47,820 bases of DNA from Caulobacteraceae bacterium (GTDB taxonomy: Bacteria > Pseudomonadota > Alphaproteobacteria > Caulobacterales > Caulobacteraceae), in assembly GCA_947478785.1 (NCBI GenBank), contig CANJXI010000025.1, positions 1 through 47,820 on the forward strand, written 5' to 3'. Each line of letters opens with the position of its first letter. The first letter of the stretch is position 1. Shown one piece after another: positions 8,062-20,125 of the stretch. Under the pieces are notes generated by a model, which ran no database searches, was not told the origin of the DNA, and saw only the letters and a program-made list of their open reading frames with translations. A program made the position numbers and the translations under genes.

Positions 8062-9672
8062 TCAGGTCCCGCGGGGCGGGGTCGGCGCGCCCTGTCGGTC
8101 GAGACCGGCGTCGGCCTGCCGCACGCGGGCGCGGACCGAGAACACGCCGTCGCCGGCCAGCACGCCGCCGCGCGCGAAGAGGCGCCCATTCTGCCAGTTG
8201 GAGAGCCCGAGCTCCGGCCGGTCCAGCGCGTACTGGCCGTCCACCCAGCGGGTGAAGCCGTCGCCGGTGAACGGCGCGTCGATGGTGTCGTAGAAGCGCC
8301 GCTGCGCGTCCTGGTCCTCGGCGATCAGGCTCGCGGCGAAGCGCGGGCTCAGCGCGTTGAAGAGCGCCACGGCCTCTTCGACCCCGTCCACGACTTTCAG
8401 GCTGACTTCCGGCGTCGCCTCCCACTCCCATTCGCGGCCCAGGTCGGCGTCGGCGATCGGCTCCACCAGCGCCTCCTCGCGCGCGCCGTCGGCCCGGACG
8501 ACCAGGCCGCGGGCGGCGCGCAGCTCAGCGGGGATCAGGCTGAGGTCGTCCTGCGCCACGTGCAGCTTCCAGCCCTGCCGCCGCTCGCCGGCCCGGGCCA
8601 GGGCGTCCAGGAACACCGGCACGAGTTCGCCGGCGCGGCTGCGCACGATGCAGCAGACGTTGAGTGTGTTGCAGACCTTGCGGTCCAGGGAATGGAAGAC
8701 CGCCGCGAAGAACCGGGTCGCGTCCGCGCTTTCCGCCGCCACGATCCAGGCGCCGCCCGTGCCGTGCAGGCTGACGGGTGTCCCCGCCTGGCGGGCGATA
8801 GCGCCCAGTTGGGCGACGGCCGGACCCGATCCGCGCGCCACCGCAAGCGCCAGGCGCGGGTCGGCGAACATCGCCCAGCCGGCGGCGTGGGCGGCGGAAT
8901 CCACCAGCACCGCAGCGCCTTCCGGCAGGCCGGCCTGCGCCAGCGCCGGGGCGAGCGCGTGCGCCACGATGGCGCGCGCGGTGCCCAGCGCGTCGGAGCC
9001 GATGCGGAAGACCACGGTGTTGCCGCCGCGCAGCACGCCGGTGGCGTCGGCGAAGACGTTGGGGCGGCCCTCGAAGACGAAACCCACCGGGCCCAGCGGG
9101 GCCGAGACCTGCTCGACGCTCCAGCCGGGGTGCTCGATGCGCTCCAGCACCCTGCCGCGCGAAGGCTCGGCGTCGCGCCAAGCCCTGAGGCCCGCGATCA
9201 TGTCGGCGCACATGGCCTCGCCCGCGACCAGGCGGGTGGTGGACCGCCCGCGCGCCGCGGCCGCCGTGACATCGGCGGCGTTGGCGGCGGCGATCGCGTC
9301 CCAGCAGGCGTCGTCGGCCAGGCGGGCCGCGAAGGCCTCGAAGAAGGCCGAGACGGCGTCGTCGGAGACCTCGCCCATGCGGGCGAAGGCCTGGTCGGCG
9401 CGGCCCACCGCCTCGGCGGCCACGGCCTGCTCGGCGCCGGGGACGTGCAGCAGGTCGCCGGTGTCCTGGACCACCAGCAGGCGGTCGCCGGCCTTGAAGG
9501 CGGCGGCCAGGTCGGGGCTCACATAGGCGACGCGATCGCCGCCGAACACGATGGCCTGGCCGGGGGCGAGCGCCTCCAGCCGTCCCTCTCGGGCCGGGCC
9601 AGGATCGCGTCTCGCGCCGCCGTCGTCCAAACTGTCCCCCATGGGCTCGCGGTGAGCCTTATCCGTTTTCAT
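8062..9672 (-). CDS. proA: Glutamate-5-semialdehyde dehydrogenase-like protein with N-terminal extension
   Basis: ProA reduces glutamyl-5-phosphate to glutamate semialdehyde in proline synthesis. The protein is 536 residues against about 420 usually. Residues from about 85 on follow the ProA/aldehyde dehydrogenase fold, with GPVGFVFEGRPNV (194-206), GGNTVVFRIGSDA and the catalytic cysteine in DRKVCNTLNVCC (Cys334). Residues 1-84 are an extra region with no recognised domain (EALAPGQAIVFGGDRVAYVS). Several positions differ from classic ProA: the usual VCNAAETLLV region reads VCNTLNVCCIV. The C-terminal part is also divergent. Location directly after proB (12 bases) supports the proline role. 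A different aldehyde substrate cannot be excluded. Confidence 0.8.
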   Translation of the reverse strand: MKTDKAHREPMGDSLDDGGARRDPGPAREGRLEALAPGQAIVFGGDRVAYVSPDLAAAFKAGDRLLVVQDTGDLLHVPGAEQAVAAEAVGRADQAFARMGEVSDDAVSAFFEAFAARLADDACWDAIAAANAADVTAAAARGRSTTRLVAGEAMCADMIAGLRAWRDAEPSRGRVLERIEHPGWSVEQVSAPLGPVGFVFEGRPNVFADATGVLRGGNTVVFRIGSDALGTARAIVAHALAPALAQAGLPEGAAVLVDSAAHAAGWAMFADPRLALAVARGSGPAVAQLGAIARQAGTPVSLHGTGGAWIVAAESADATRFFAAVFHSLDRKVCNTLNVCCIVRSRAGELVPVFLDALARAGERRQGWKLHVAQDDLSLIPAELRAARGLVVRADGAREEALVEPIADADLGREWEWEATPEVSLKVVDGVEEAVALFNALSPRFAASLIAEDQDAQRRFYDTIDAPFTGDGFTRWVDGQYALDRPELGLSNWQNGRLFARGGVLAGDGVFSVRARVRQADAGLDRQGAPTPPRGT

Positions 9673-9684
9673 CGCCCGACAAAA

Positions 9685-12475
<2,791 letters not shown>

Positions 12476-12514
12476 AGTCTACCTCCCGGCCCTCTGATGG
12501 AGCCCGAAACGAAA

Positions 12515-12546
12515 GCGGGGAGCCCGGCTGTCCGGACTCCCCGCTA
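12515..12546 (-). terminator. Rho-independent terminator-like hairpin after rpmA
   Basis: On the minus strand a perfect nine-base stem (AGCGGGGAG / CTCCCCGCT) with a 14-base loop is followed by TTTCGTTT. It lies between the rpmA stop and the GNAT start. It would end or reduce transcription from the ribosomal pair before the downstream GNAT-obgE genes. Confidence 0.65.
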
Positions 12547-12578
12547 GGTTCGTCTATCCGGTTCAGCCCTGGATCGGG

Positions 12579-12604
12579 CGGAACCGGAGAAAGGCGGTTC
12601 CGCT
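12579..12604 (-). other. Hairpin at the rpmA stop codon
   Basis: GCGGAACC at 12579-12586 pairs with GGTTCCGC at 12597-12604, and the right arm touches the rpmA stop. No T tract follows, so it is more likely a 3'-end stabiliser or processing hairpin than a terminator. Confidence 0.4.
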
Positions 12605-12876
12605 TATTTTGCGTCTTGAGCCATGGCCGGCACCACGTTCACGTAGGTGCGGTCGTCGCGCTTGGTGATGAACTTCACGGCGCCCGTGGCGGTGGCGAAG
12701 AGCGTGTGGTCGCGACCGAGGCCCACGTTGTCGCCCGGCCAGAACTTCGTGCCCCGCTGGCGCACGAGGATGTTGCCAGCGAGCACCGCTTCACCGCCGA
12801 ACTTCTTCACGCCGAGACGCTGACCGGCGGAATCGCGCCCGTTGCGCGAGGAACCGCCTGATTTCTTGTGAGCCAT
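12604..12876 (-). CDS. rpmA: 50S ribosomal protein L27
   Basis: L27 (bL27) reaches the peptidyl-transferase centre of the 50S subunit with its N-terminal arm. The 90-residue sequence [20 protein letters not shown] with [17 protein letters not shown] and GRDHTLFA is unmistakable. There is no N-terminal cleavage extension of the Firmicutes type. It follows rplU by 30 bases and is surely co-transcribed with it from the promoter at 13594-13621. A terminator-like hairpin follows at 12515-12546. Confidence 0.98.
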   Translation of the reverse strand: MAHKKSGGSSRNGRDSAGQRLGVKKFGGEAVLAGNILVRQRGTKFWPGDNVGLGRDHTLFATATGAVKFITKRDDRTYVNVVPAMAQDAK

Positions 12877-12906
12877 TGTGCTCTCCTAAACTCTCGAAAG
12901 CCGGGC

Positions 12907-13515
12907 CTATTCGGCCGGCTTGTCCTTTTTGGCGGCGGCCGGCGCCTTCCTCGGCGCGGCGGCCTTCTTCTCGGTAGTCGCGGCTGCCGCCTTCTTGGCG
13001 GGCGCGGCCTTGGCCTTCGCGACCGGAGCGTCGGCGTCGACGGCCTTCACCTTGGGGGCGGCGGCGGCCTTGGGGGCCTTGGAAGCCTTCGGCGTCTGCA
13101 CGGCCTTGGGGGCGTTCAGCTCGAACTTCAGGTTCCGCGAGCGCGCGTTGAGCTCGGCCTTGGTCGTCATGTTGACCTCGCCGTCCCACTTGGTTTCCTT
13201 GCCGGAGGCCGAAATGGCGGTGACCTGCAGAACGCTTTCCGTCTGGCGATGGCCTAGCGTGCGGCGATAGCCCTGCCGGCGCTTCTTTTTGAAGATCTTC
13301 ACCTTCAGGCCCTTGCGGGTCTCGATCAGCGTCGCGCTCACCGAGGCGCCGGCCACGGTCGGCGCGCCCAGGGTCACGGCGTCGCCGTCGCCCAGCATAA
13401 GCACCTCGCCGAACGCGACGTTGGCGCCGGGTTCGCCGGCCAGCTTTTCGACGACCAGCACGTCACCGGGGGAAACCCGGTACTGCTTGCCGCCGGTCTT
13501 GATCACCGCGTACAT
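12907..13515 (-). CDS. rplU: 50S ribosomal protein L21 with long Ala/Lys tail
   Basis: L21 (bL21) binds 23S rRNA in the 50S subunit. Residues 1 to about 103 are the normal domain (MYAVIKTGGKQYRV, IFKKKRRQGYRRTLGHRQ). The protein then continues for about 100 more residues. The first part contains SGKETKWDGEVNMTTKAELNARS, and the end is low-complexity and rich in Ala, Lys and Pro (KAAPAKKAAAATTEKKAAA). Alphaproteobacterial L21 proteins often have such tails; this one roughly doubles the length. The tail is likely disordered and basic, like histone H1 tails; its function is unknown. The leader carries a strong promoter and a GC-rich hairpin. Confidence 0.97.
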   Translation of the reverse strand: MYAVIKTGGKQYRVSPGDVLVVEKLAGEPGANVAFGEVLMLGDGDAVTLGAPTVAGASVSATLIETRKGLKVKIFKKKRRQGYRRTLGHRQTESVLQVTAISASGKETKWDGEVNMTTKAELNARSRNLKFELNAPKAVQTPKASKAPKAAAAPKVKAVDADAPVAKAKAAPAKKAAAATTEKKAAAPRKAPAAAKKDKPAE

Positions 13516-13558
13516 CGTTCGCGCCTTCGCAAATTCGTGTCTAAAGCAAAACGGAATG

Positions 13559-13582
13559 CGCCCGCGAGAAGCCCCGCGGGCG
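13559..13582 (-). promoter_or_regulatory. Hairpin in the rplU leader, possible attenuator
   Basis: On the minus strand CGCCCGCG and CGCGGGCG form a perfect eight-base stem with an eight-base loop, followed by CATTCCGTTTTGCTTT. It lies in the transcribed leader between the promoter and the rplU start. A stem followed by a T-rich run suggests attenuation or autoregulation by L21; this is inference. Confidence 0.45.
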
Positions 13583-13593
13583 AGAGGGCCGGA

Positions 13594-13621
13594 CTTATAC
13601 GCATGGGTGCGGCGAAGTCAA
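13594..13621 (-). promoter_or_regulatory. Housekeeping-sigma promoter of rplU-rpmA
   Basis: On the minus strand TTGACT (13621-13616) and TATAAG (13599-13594) are separated by 16 bases. This is close to the general consensus and sits about 80 bases upstream of the rplU start. Confidence 0.65.
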
Positions 13622-13693
13622 CGAACCCGCCGGGGCCTCGGGTATTTTCCGATGGGTTGTCGACACGCCCCGTTTGAGAGGGGCGGAGAGCGC

Positions 13694-13903
13694 CTAAGGC
13701 ATGGCGCCGCGTTCGCCGGTCTCGCGGCGGGCGCGTTCCAGTTCCTCGGCTTCCGGGCCATCGAGCGCTTCTTCGGCCTCGCGGGCCTTGCCTTCGACGT
13801 CACCTGTCTTCACGAACTCACGCTCTTCCTTCTGGAAGCGGCGGCCGGCGTCGTAGTTGCCTTCGCCCTGGATGTCGGATTGCGTCTTGTCGTTCTCAGC
13901 CAT
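13694..13903 (-). CDS. Small hydrophilic conserved protein
   Basis: This is a highly charged, probably helical protein of 69 residues (MAENDKTQSDIQGEGNYDAG, then AREAEEALDGPEAEELERARR). Sequences with a QGEGNY-DAxRRF-type start occur as small conserved proteins in many alphaproteobacteria; no function is established to my knowledge. There is no signal peptide or membrane segment. ATG 13903 has GGAGG seven bases upstream, which decides the start even though the frame is open further up. It is divergent from the rubrerythrin gene and shares its 174-base upstream region. Confidence 0.7.
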   Translation of the reverse strand: MAENDKTQSDIQGEGNYDAGRRFQKEEREFVKTGDVEGKAREAEEALDGPEAEELERARRETGERGAMP

Positions 13904-14018
13904 GGTCAAGCCTCCATTTGCGCCTTCCATAACCCCGGCGCTCCGCGGCGGTTCCCGCGCCGGATGGGCTCGGGCCGACCATAGAAAAAACCTATCGAAG
14001 ATATAGAACGAATTGAAC

Positions 14019-14046
14019 TTGATCGATCCGCCCGCCGCGCCATAGT
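14019..14046 (+). promoter_or_regulatory. Possible promoter of the rubrerythrin operon
   Basis: TTGATC (14019-14024) and CATAGT (14041-14046) are 16 bases apart, 32 bases before the rubrerythrin start. They lie downstream of an unusually A+T-rich tract (13981-14018) in this GC-rich genome. The -10 match is only fair. Confidence 0.35.
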
Positions 14047-14077
14047 TCCCGCTCACAATTCTCGGAAGGAAACCAAC

Positions 14078-14494
14078 ATGAGCCTCGCCACCAGCAAGAC
14101 CCTCGACAACCTGAAGGCCGCCTTCGCCGGCGAAAGCCAGGCGAACCGCCGCTATCTCTACTTCGCGCAGAAGGCTGACGTTGAAGGCTACAACGACGTG
14201 GCGGCGGTCTTCCGCTCCACCGCCGAAGGCGAAACCGGCCACGCCCACGGCCACCTGGAATTCATGGAAACTGTTGGCGATCCCGCGACCGGCCTGCCGA
14301 TCGGCGGGACCTCGCTGAACCTGAAGGCCTCCATCGCCGGCGAGACCCACGAATATACCGACATGTATCCCGGCATGGCGCGGACTGCCCGCGAAGAGAA
14401 CTTCGAAGAGATCGCCGACTGGTTCGAGACCCTGGCCAAGGCCGAGAAGTCGCATGCCGGACGCTTCCAGAAGGCGCTCGACAACCTCGACTGA
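14078..14494 (+). CDS. Rubrerythrin-type diiron protein without rubredoxin domain
   Basis: Rubrerythrins reduce hydrogen peroxide at a diiron site in a four-helix bundle. The 138-residue protein has the helix motifs [48 protein letters not shown] and [11 protein letters not shown], which supply the Glu and His ligands. The C-terminal rubredoxin FeS4 domain of classical rubrerythrin is absent, so electrons must come from another protein. ATG 14078 follows GGAAGGAAACC. The next two genes (an HdrD-like Fe-S protein and DUF3501) are on the same strand. The same trio recurs in other proteobacteria as I remember them, so the Fe-S protein is a plausible electron donor (inference). Confidence 0.88.
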   Translation: MSLATSKTLDNLKAAFAGESQANRRYLYFAQKADVEGYNDVAAVFRSTAEGETGHAHGHLEFMETVGDPATGLPIGGTSLNLKASIAGETHEYTDMYPGMARTAREENFEEIADWFETLAKAEKSHAGRFQKALDNLD

Positions 14495-14507
14495 TCCTCC
14501 CTGTGTA

Positions 14508-14538
14508 GTCCCGGAAGCCGAGAGCGGCTATCCGGGAC
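14508..14538. repeat. Palindromic hairpin element
   Basis: GTCCCGGA (14508-14515) pairs perfectly with TCCGGGAC (14531-14538). An inner stem GCCG/CGGC flanks an AGAG loop. It starts 14 bases after the rubrerythrin stop. It has no T tract and resembles the small palindromic elements scattered in intergenic regions of Caulobacterales. Confidence 0.5.
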
Positions 14539-14566
14539 CCATGCGCACGGACCTATCCGGCGGGAT

Positions 14567-14616
14567 CGGAGTCCACGGTCCCGGTGTTCGCGTGCCGCGA
14601 CACCGGGATGACTCCG
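14567..14616. repeat. Second palindromic element in the same gap
   Basis: CCCGGTGT (14580-14587) pairs with ACACCGGG (14600-14607), and the outer arms CGGAGT (14567-14572) and ACTCCG (14611-14616) extend the hairpin. The right arm ends in CCGGGATGA, similar to GCGGGGATGA in the element at 35312-35331. Confidence 0.5.
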
Positions 14617-14648
14617 CAATGCTGCCTCATGCGGACGGACGGTGACCT

Positions 14649-16028
14649 GTGAGCGAAGACATCCCAGCCTCGGTCAAGGACGCAGCCCGCGAGGGCAGCC
14701 TGGAAGCGCCCTTCCGCCATCCGATCGCCTGGCAGGACGAGGAATACTACGACCTCGCCAAGGTCGAGGCCGAGATGGAGCGGCAATTCGACGTCTGTCA
14801 CACCTGCCGGCGCTGCTTCAATCTGTGCGACAGCTTCCCCAGGCTCTTCGACATGATCGACGAGAGCCGGACCGGCGAGCTCGATAGCGTACCCAAGGCC
14901 GACTACGCCAAGGTCGACGAGGCCTGCACGCTCTGCGACATGTGCTTCCTGACCAAGTGCCCCTATGTCCCGCCGCACCCCTTCGACATCGACATCCCGC
15001 ACCTGATCCTGCGCTACCGCGCCGCCAAACGCCGCGCCGGCGAGAAGCAGTTCATCCGCGAGCAACTGGGCGAGACCGACCGCAACGGCAAGCTCGCCAA
15101 GCCGGTGGCCGGCCTCGCCAACTGGGCCACCGCGCGCAAGAACACGCCGCTGCGCAAGCTGCTGGAGGCCATCGCCCAGATCGACGCCGAGGCCGAACTT
15201 CCCAAGTACCATTCGAAGACCGCCACCGACCGGCTGAAGAGCCCGATCGCGCCCAACCCGGCAGGTCCCGCCTTCGGCCTGAAGAAGGTCGCGCTCTACG
15301 CCACCTGTTTCGTCGACTACAACCAGCCCGACACCGCCGTGGCCGCCACCCGCGTGCTGGCCCTGCAGGGCGTCGAGGTGAAGCTGGTCTATCCCGAATG
15401 CTGCGGCATGCCTCAACTGGAGGCGGGCGACCTCAAGGACGTGGCCGACCGCGCCGAGCGGGTGGCGGCGGTTTTCGCGCCGCTGATCGAAGCCGGCTAT
15501 GACGTCGTGGCGCTGACCGCCTCCTGCGGCCTGATGATGAAGTTCGAATGGCCGCTGATGCTGCCGGATTCAGCGCTGGTGAAGCGGCTCTCCGGCGCGA
15601 CCCGCGACATCTGCGAATATGTCGTCGAGCTTTCCAAGGGCCCGGGCCTGGCCGCGGGCCTGAAGGCCGTCGAGGGCGGCGTCACCATCCATCACGCCTG
15701 CCACGCGCGGGCTCAGAACATGGGCGCCAAGTCGGCCGAGATGCTGCGGCTGATCCCCGATACGACCATCGACCTGATCGAGCGCTGCTCGGGCCACGGC
15801 GGCACCTTCGGGGTGATGAAGCCGACCCACCAGGTCGCCCGCAAGGTCGGTCGCCCCGCCGCCCGCCAGATCGCCGCCAAGGACAACGAGACGCTCTGCT
15901 CGGACTGCCCGCTGGCCTGCAAGCACCTGGGCCAGCTGCTCATCGCCGAGACCGCCGAGGCCAAGTACGCCGAGCCCCGCCAGGCCCACCCCATCGAGGT
16001 CTTCGCCCGCGCCTACGGAGTGTTCTGA
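14649..16028 (+). CDS. HdrD/GlpC-like iron-sulfur oxidoreductase
   Basis: This 459-residue cytosolic protein is related to heterodisulfide reductase HdrD and GlpC. The N-terminus carries two 4Fe-4S ligand sets: [11 protein letters not shown] (about residues 54-64) and [13 protein letters not shown] (about 95-107). Two CCG-type domains follow. The first has [20 protein letters not shown] and ASCGLM. The second has [21 protein letters not shown] (Cys-Ser-Gly in place of CCG) and [11 protein letters not shown]. Such proteins pass electrons to quinones or disulfides; the partner here is unknown. GTG 14649 is the only suitable start. The gene lies between rubrerythrin and DUF3501 and overlaps the latter by one base (TGATG). 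Confidence 0.85.
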   Translation: MSEDIPASVKDAAREGSLEAPFRHPIAWQDEEYYDLAKVEAEMERQFDVCHTCRRCFNLCDSFPRLFDMIDESRTGELDSVPKADYAKVDEACTLCDMCFLTKCPYVPPHPFDIDIPHLILRYRAAKRRAGEKQFIREQLGETDRNGKLAKPVAGLANWATARKNTPLRKLLEAIAQIDAEAELPKYHSKTATDRLKSPIAPNPAGPAFGLKKVALYATCFVDYNQPDTAVAATRVLALQGVEVKLVYPECCGMPQLEAGDLKDVADRAERVAAVFAPLIEAGYDVVALTASCGLMMKFEWPLMLPDSALVKRLSGATRDICEYVVELSKGPGLAAGLKAVEGGVTIHHACHARAQNMGAKSAEMLRLIPDTTIDLIERCSGHGGTFGVMKPTHQVARKVGRPAARQIAAKDNETLCSDCPLACKHLGQLLIAETAEAKYAEPRQAHPIEVFARAYGVF

Positions 16029-16621
16029 TGCCGCCAGCGAGCCGCCTGATCGCCCCGTCCGACCTGATGCCCGACGCGGAGTACGCCAAGGTCCGCAAGG
16101 AACGCCGCGCGGAACTCCTGCCGATCAAGCGCCTGCGCCGCGTGGCTCTGGGCCCGGTCTGCACGTTCTATTTCGAGACCTACGAGACCATGCTCTTCCA
16201 GGTGCAGGAGATGCTGCTGACGGAGGGCGGCGGCCCGGAGCAGGTCGAGGGGGAACTGGCGGCTTACAACCCGCTGATTCCGCAGGGCCAGGAACTGGTC
16301 GCGACCGTGATGTTCGAGATGGAGGACCCTGTCCGCCGCGACCAGACGCTGCGGCGCCTGGGCGGAGTGGAGGATCAGTTCTTCCTGGCCATCGGAAACG
16401 ACCGCGTGGCCGGCATCCCCGAGGGCGACGAGGAACGCACGCGCGAGGACGGCAAGACCTCCGCCGTCCACTTCCTGCGCTTTCCCCTGGGCGCCGCCCA
16501 GATCGCCGTCTTCCGCGATCCCGCGACCAGCATCATGGTCGGCTGCGCGCACCAACAGTACAGCCACCTGGCGGGCCTGACGCCAGCGACGCGGGCGGAA
16601 CTCGCCCGCGACTTCGCCTAG
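16028..16621 (+). CDS. DUF3501 family protein
   Basis: This 197-residue soluble protein has LIAPSDLMPDAEYAKVRKERR, KRLRRVALGPVCTFYFETYETMLFQVQEML, AYNPLIPQGQELVATVMFE and GKTSAVHFLRFPL, the conserved blocks of DUF3501 as I remember the family. No enzymatic motif or cofactor site is evident, apart from single cysteines and histidines near the C-terminus (GCAHQQYSHL). The start ATG overlaps the stop of the HdrD-like gene (TGATG), so the two are translationally coupled and probably work together. No function is known to me. Confidence 0.85.
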   Translation: MPPASRLIAPSDLMPDAEYAKVRKERRAELLPIKRLRRVALGPVCTFYFETYETMLFQVQEMLLTEGGGPEQVEGELAAYNPLIPQGQELVATVMFEMEDPVRRDQTLRRLGGVEDQFFLAIGNDRVAGIPEGDEERTREDGKTSAVHFLRFPLGAAQIAVFRDPATSIMVGCAHQQYSHLAGLTPATRAELARDFA

Positions 16622-16638
16622 AGCCCCCAAGTCCTCCC

Positions 16639-17838
16639 CTAGTAGATCTCGAACAGGCCGGCCGCGCCCATGCCGCCGCCGACGCACATGGTGACGACGC
16701 CGTATTTCGCCCCGCGGCGCTTGCCTTCATACAGCAGGTGGGCGGTGCAGCGGGCCCCGGTCATGCCGTAGGGGTGGCCGATGGAGATAGAGCCGCCGGA
16801 GACGTTCAGCTTCTCGTTGGGGATGCCCAGCTTGTCGCGGCAGTAGAGCACCTGGCTGGCGAAGGCCTCGTTCAGTTCCCACAGGTCGATGTCGTCCATG
16901 GTCAGGCCGTTGCGCTCCAGGAGCTTGGGAATCGCGAACACCGGGCCGATGCCCATCTCCTCGGGCCCGCAGCCGGCCACCGCCATGCCGCGATAGGCGC
17001 CCAGCGCCTCCAGGCCGCGCTTCTCGGCCTCCTTGCGCTCCATCAGCAGGATCGCCGCCGAACCGTCGGAAAGCTGCGAGGCGTTGCCGGCGGTGATGAA
17101 CTTGCCTTCCTTCACATAGCGACCGCCCTTGAACACCGGCTGCAGCTTCTGCAGGTCGGCCAGGGTCGTCTGTGGGCGGTTGCCCTCGTCGGCGCTGATG
17201 GTGACCTCCTTGTCGGCGGTCTCGCCCGTCTCCTTGTTGACGATCACCTTCATGACCGCGGTCATCGGCGCGATTTCCTGGTCGAAGCGACCCTCGGCCT
17301 GGGCCTTGGCGGTGCGCTGCTGGGACTGGAGCGCATACTCGTCCTGCGCCTCGCGGGAGACGCCATAGCGCTCGGCCACCACCTCGGCGGTCTCCAGCAT
17401 GGAGGTCGACAGCGCCGGCACGTGCTCCGCCAGCCACGGGTCGCGGGCCAGGTTGATCATCGGGGTCTGCACCAAGCTGATCGACTCGACGCCAGCACCG
17501 ATGGCGATCGGGGCCCCATCGTTGATGATGTACTTGGCCGCCATCGAGACGCCCATCAGCCCCGACGAACACTGCCGGTCGATGGTCATGCCGGAGACGG
17601 TGACCGGCATGCCGGCCCTGAGCGCCGCCTGGCGGGCGATGTTGCTGCCGGTGGCGCCCTGCTGCAAGGCGCAGCCCATGGCGATGTCGTCCACATCGCC
17701 CGGGTCGATCCCGGCCTGGGCGATCACGGCGGCGATCGAGTGGCCGGCCAGGGTGGCGCCATGGGTATTGTTGAACGCGCCGCGGTAGGCCTTGCCGATG
17801 GGCGTTCGGCGGGCGGCGACGATGACGGCTTCACGCAT
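16639..17838 (-). CDS. fadA: Acetyl-CoA C-acyltransferase (thiolase)
   Basis: This thiolase cleaves 3-ketoacyl-CoA with CoA in the last step of beta-oxidation. The 399-residue protein has the acyl-accepting cysteine in [10 protein letters not shown] (Cys about 90), the catalytic histidine in [11 protein letters not shown] and the second cysteine in [13 protein letters not shown] near the end. Start ATG 17838 has AAGGA eight bases upstream. It follows the FadJ-type gene by 50 bases in the same direction, the usual two-gene beta-oxidation operon. A biosynthetic acetoacetyl-CoA thiolase is less likely given this neighbour. Confidence 0.92.
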   Translation of the reverse strand: MREAVIVAARRTPIGKAYRGAFNNTHGATLAGHSIAAVIAQAGIDPGDVDDIAMGCALQQGATGSNIARQAALRAGMPVTVSGMTIDRQCSSGLMGVSMAAKYIINDGAPIAIGAGVESISLVQTPMINLARDPWLAEHVPALSTSMLETAEVVAERYGVSREAQDEYALQSQQRTAKAQAEGRFDQEIAPMTAVMKVIVNKETGETADKEVTISADEGNRPQTTLADLQKLQPVFKGGRYVKEGKFITAGNASQLSDGSAAILLMERKEAEKRGLEALGAYRGMAVAGCGPEEMGIGPVFAIPKLLERNGLTMDDIDLWELNEAFASQVLYCRDKLGIPNEKLNVSGGSISIGHPYGMTGARCTAHLLYEGKRRGAKYGVVTMCVGGGMGAAGLFEIY

Positions 17839-17888
17839 CGGTTCGTTCCTTCGTTGCTACCTCCCCGCGCAACGGCGGGAGGAAATGG

Positions 17889-19976
<2,088 letters not shown>

Positions 19977-20125
19977 ACAGGGGCTTCCTCGGATTGTCCG
20001 GCGGACCGCGCGTTGCAGGCTGGCGGCCGTGAGATTCAAACGCCTGTATAGGCCTGCCCGGACCGCTCAAAGTCAAATATGCGCATCGGAAGGCGGCGGA
20101 AATGGACGCCGACATAGGCTAAGGC

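Noticed and set aside
13904..14455. Upstream extension of the small hydrophilic protein across the rubrerythrin gene.
   Set aside because: A strong GGAGG site at ATG 13903 and the family N-terminus mark the true start; the extension is antisense to rubrerythrin.
14540..14645. Small open frame in the gap before the HdrD-like gene.
   Set aside because: It runs through two palindromic elements, has no ribosome site and has no family resemblance.
20045..20076. TTGACT and TATACA on the minus strand as a fadJ promoter.
   Set aside because: The spacer is 20 bases, too long for a normal promoter, and the alternatives fit worse.
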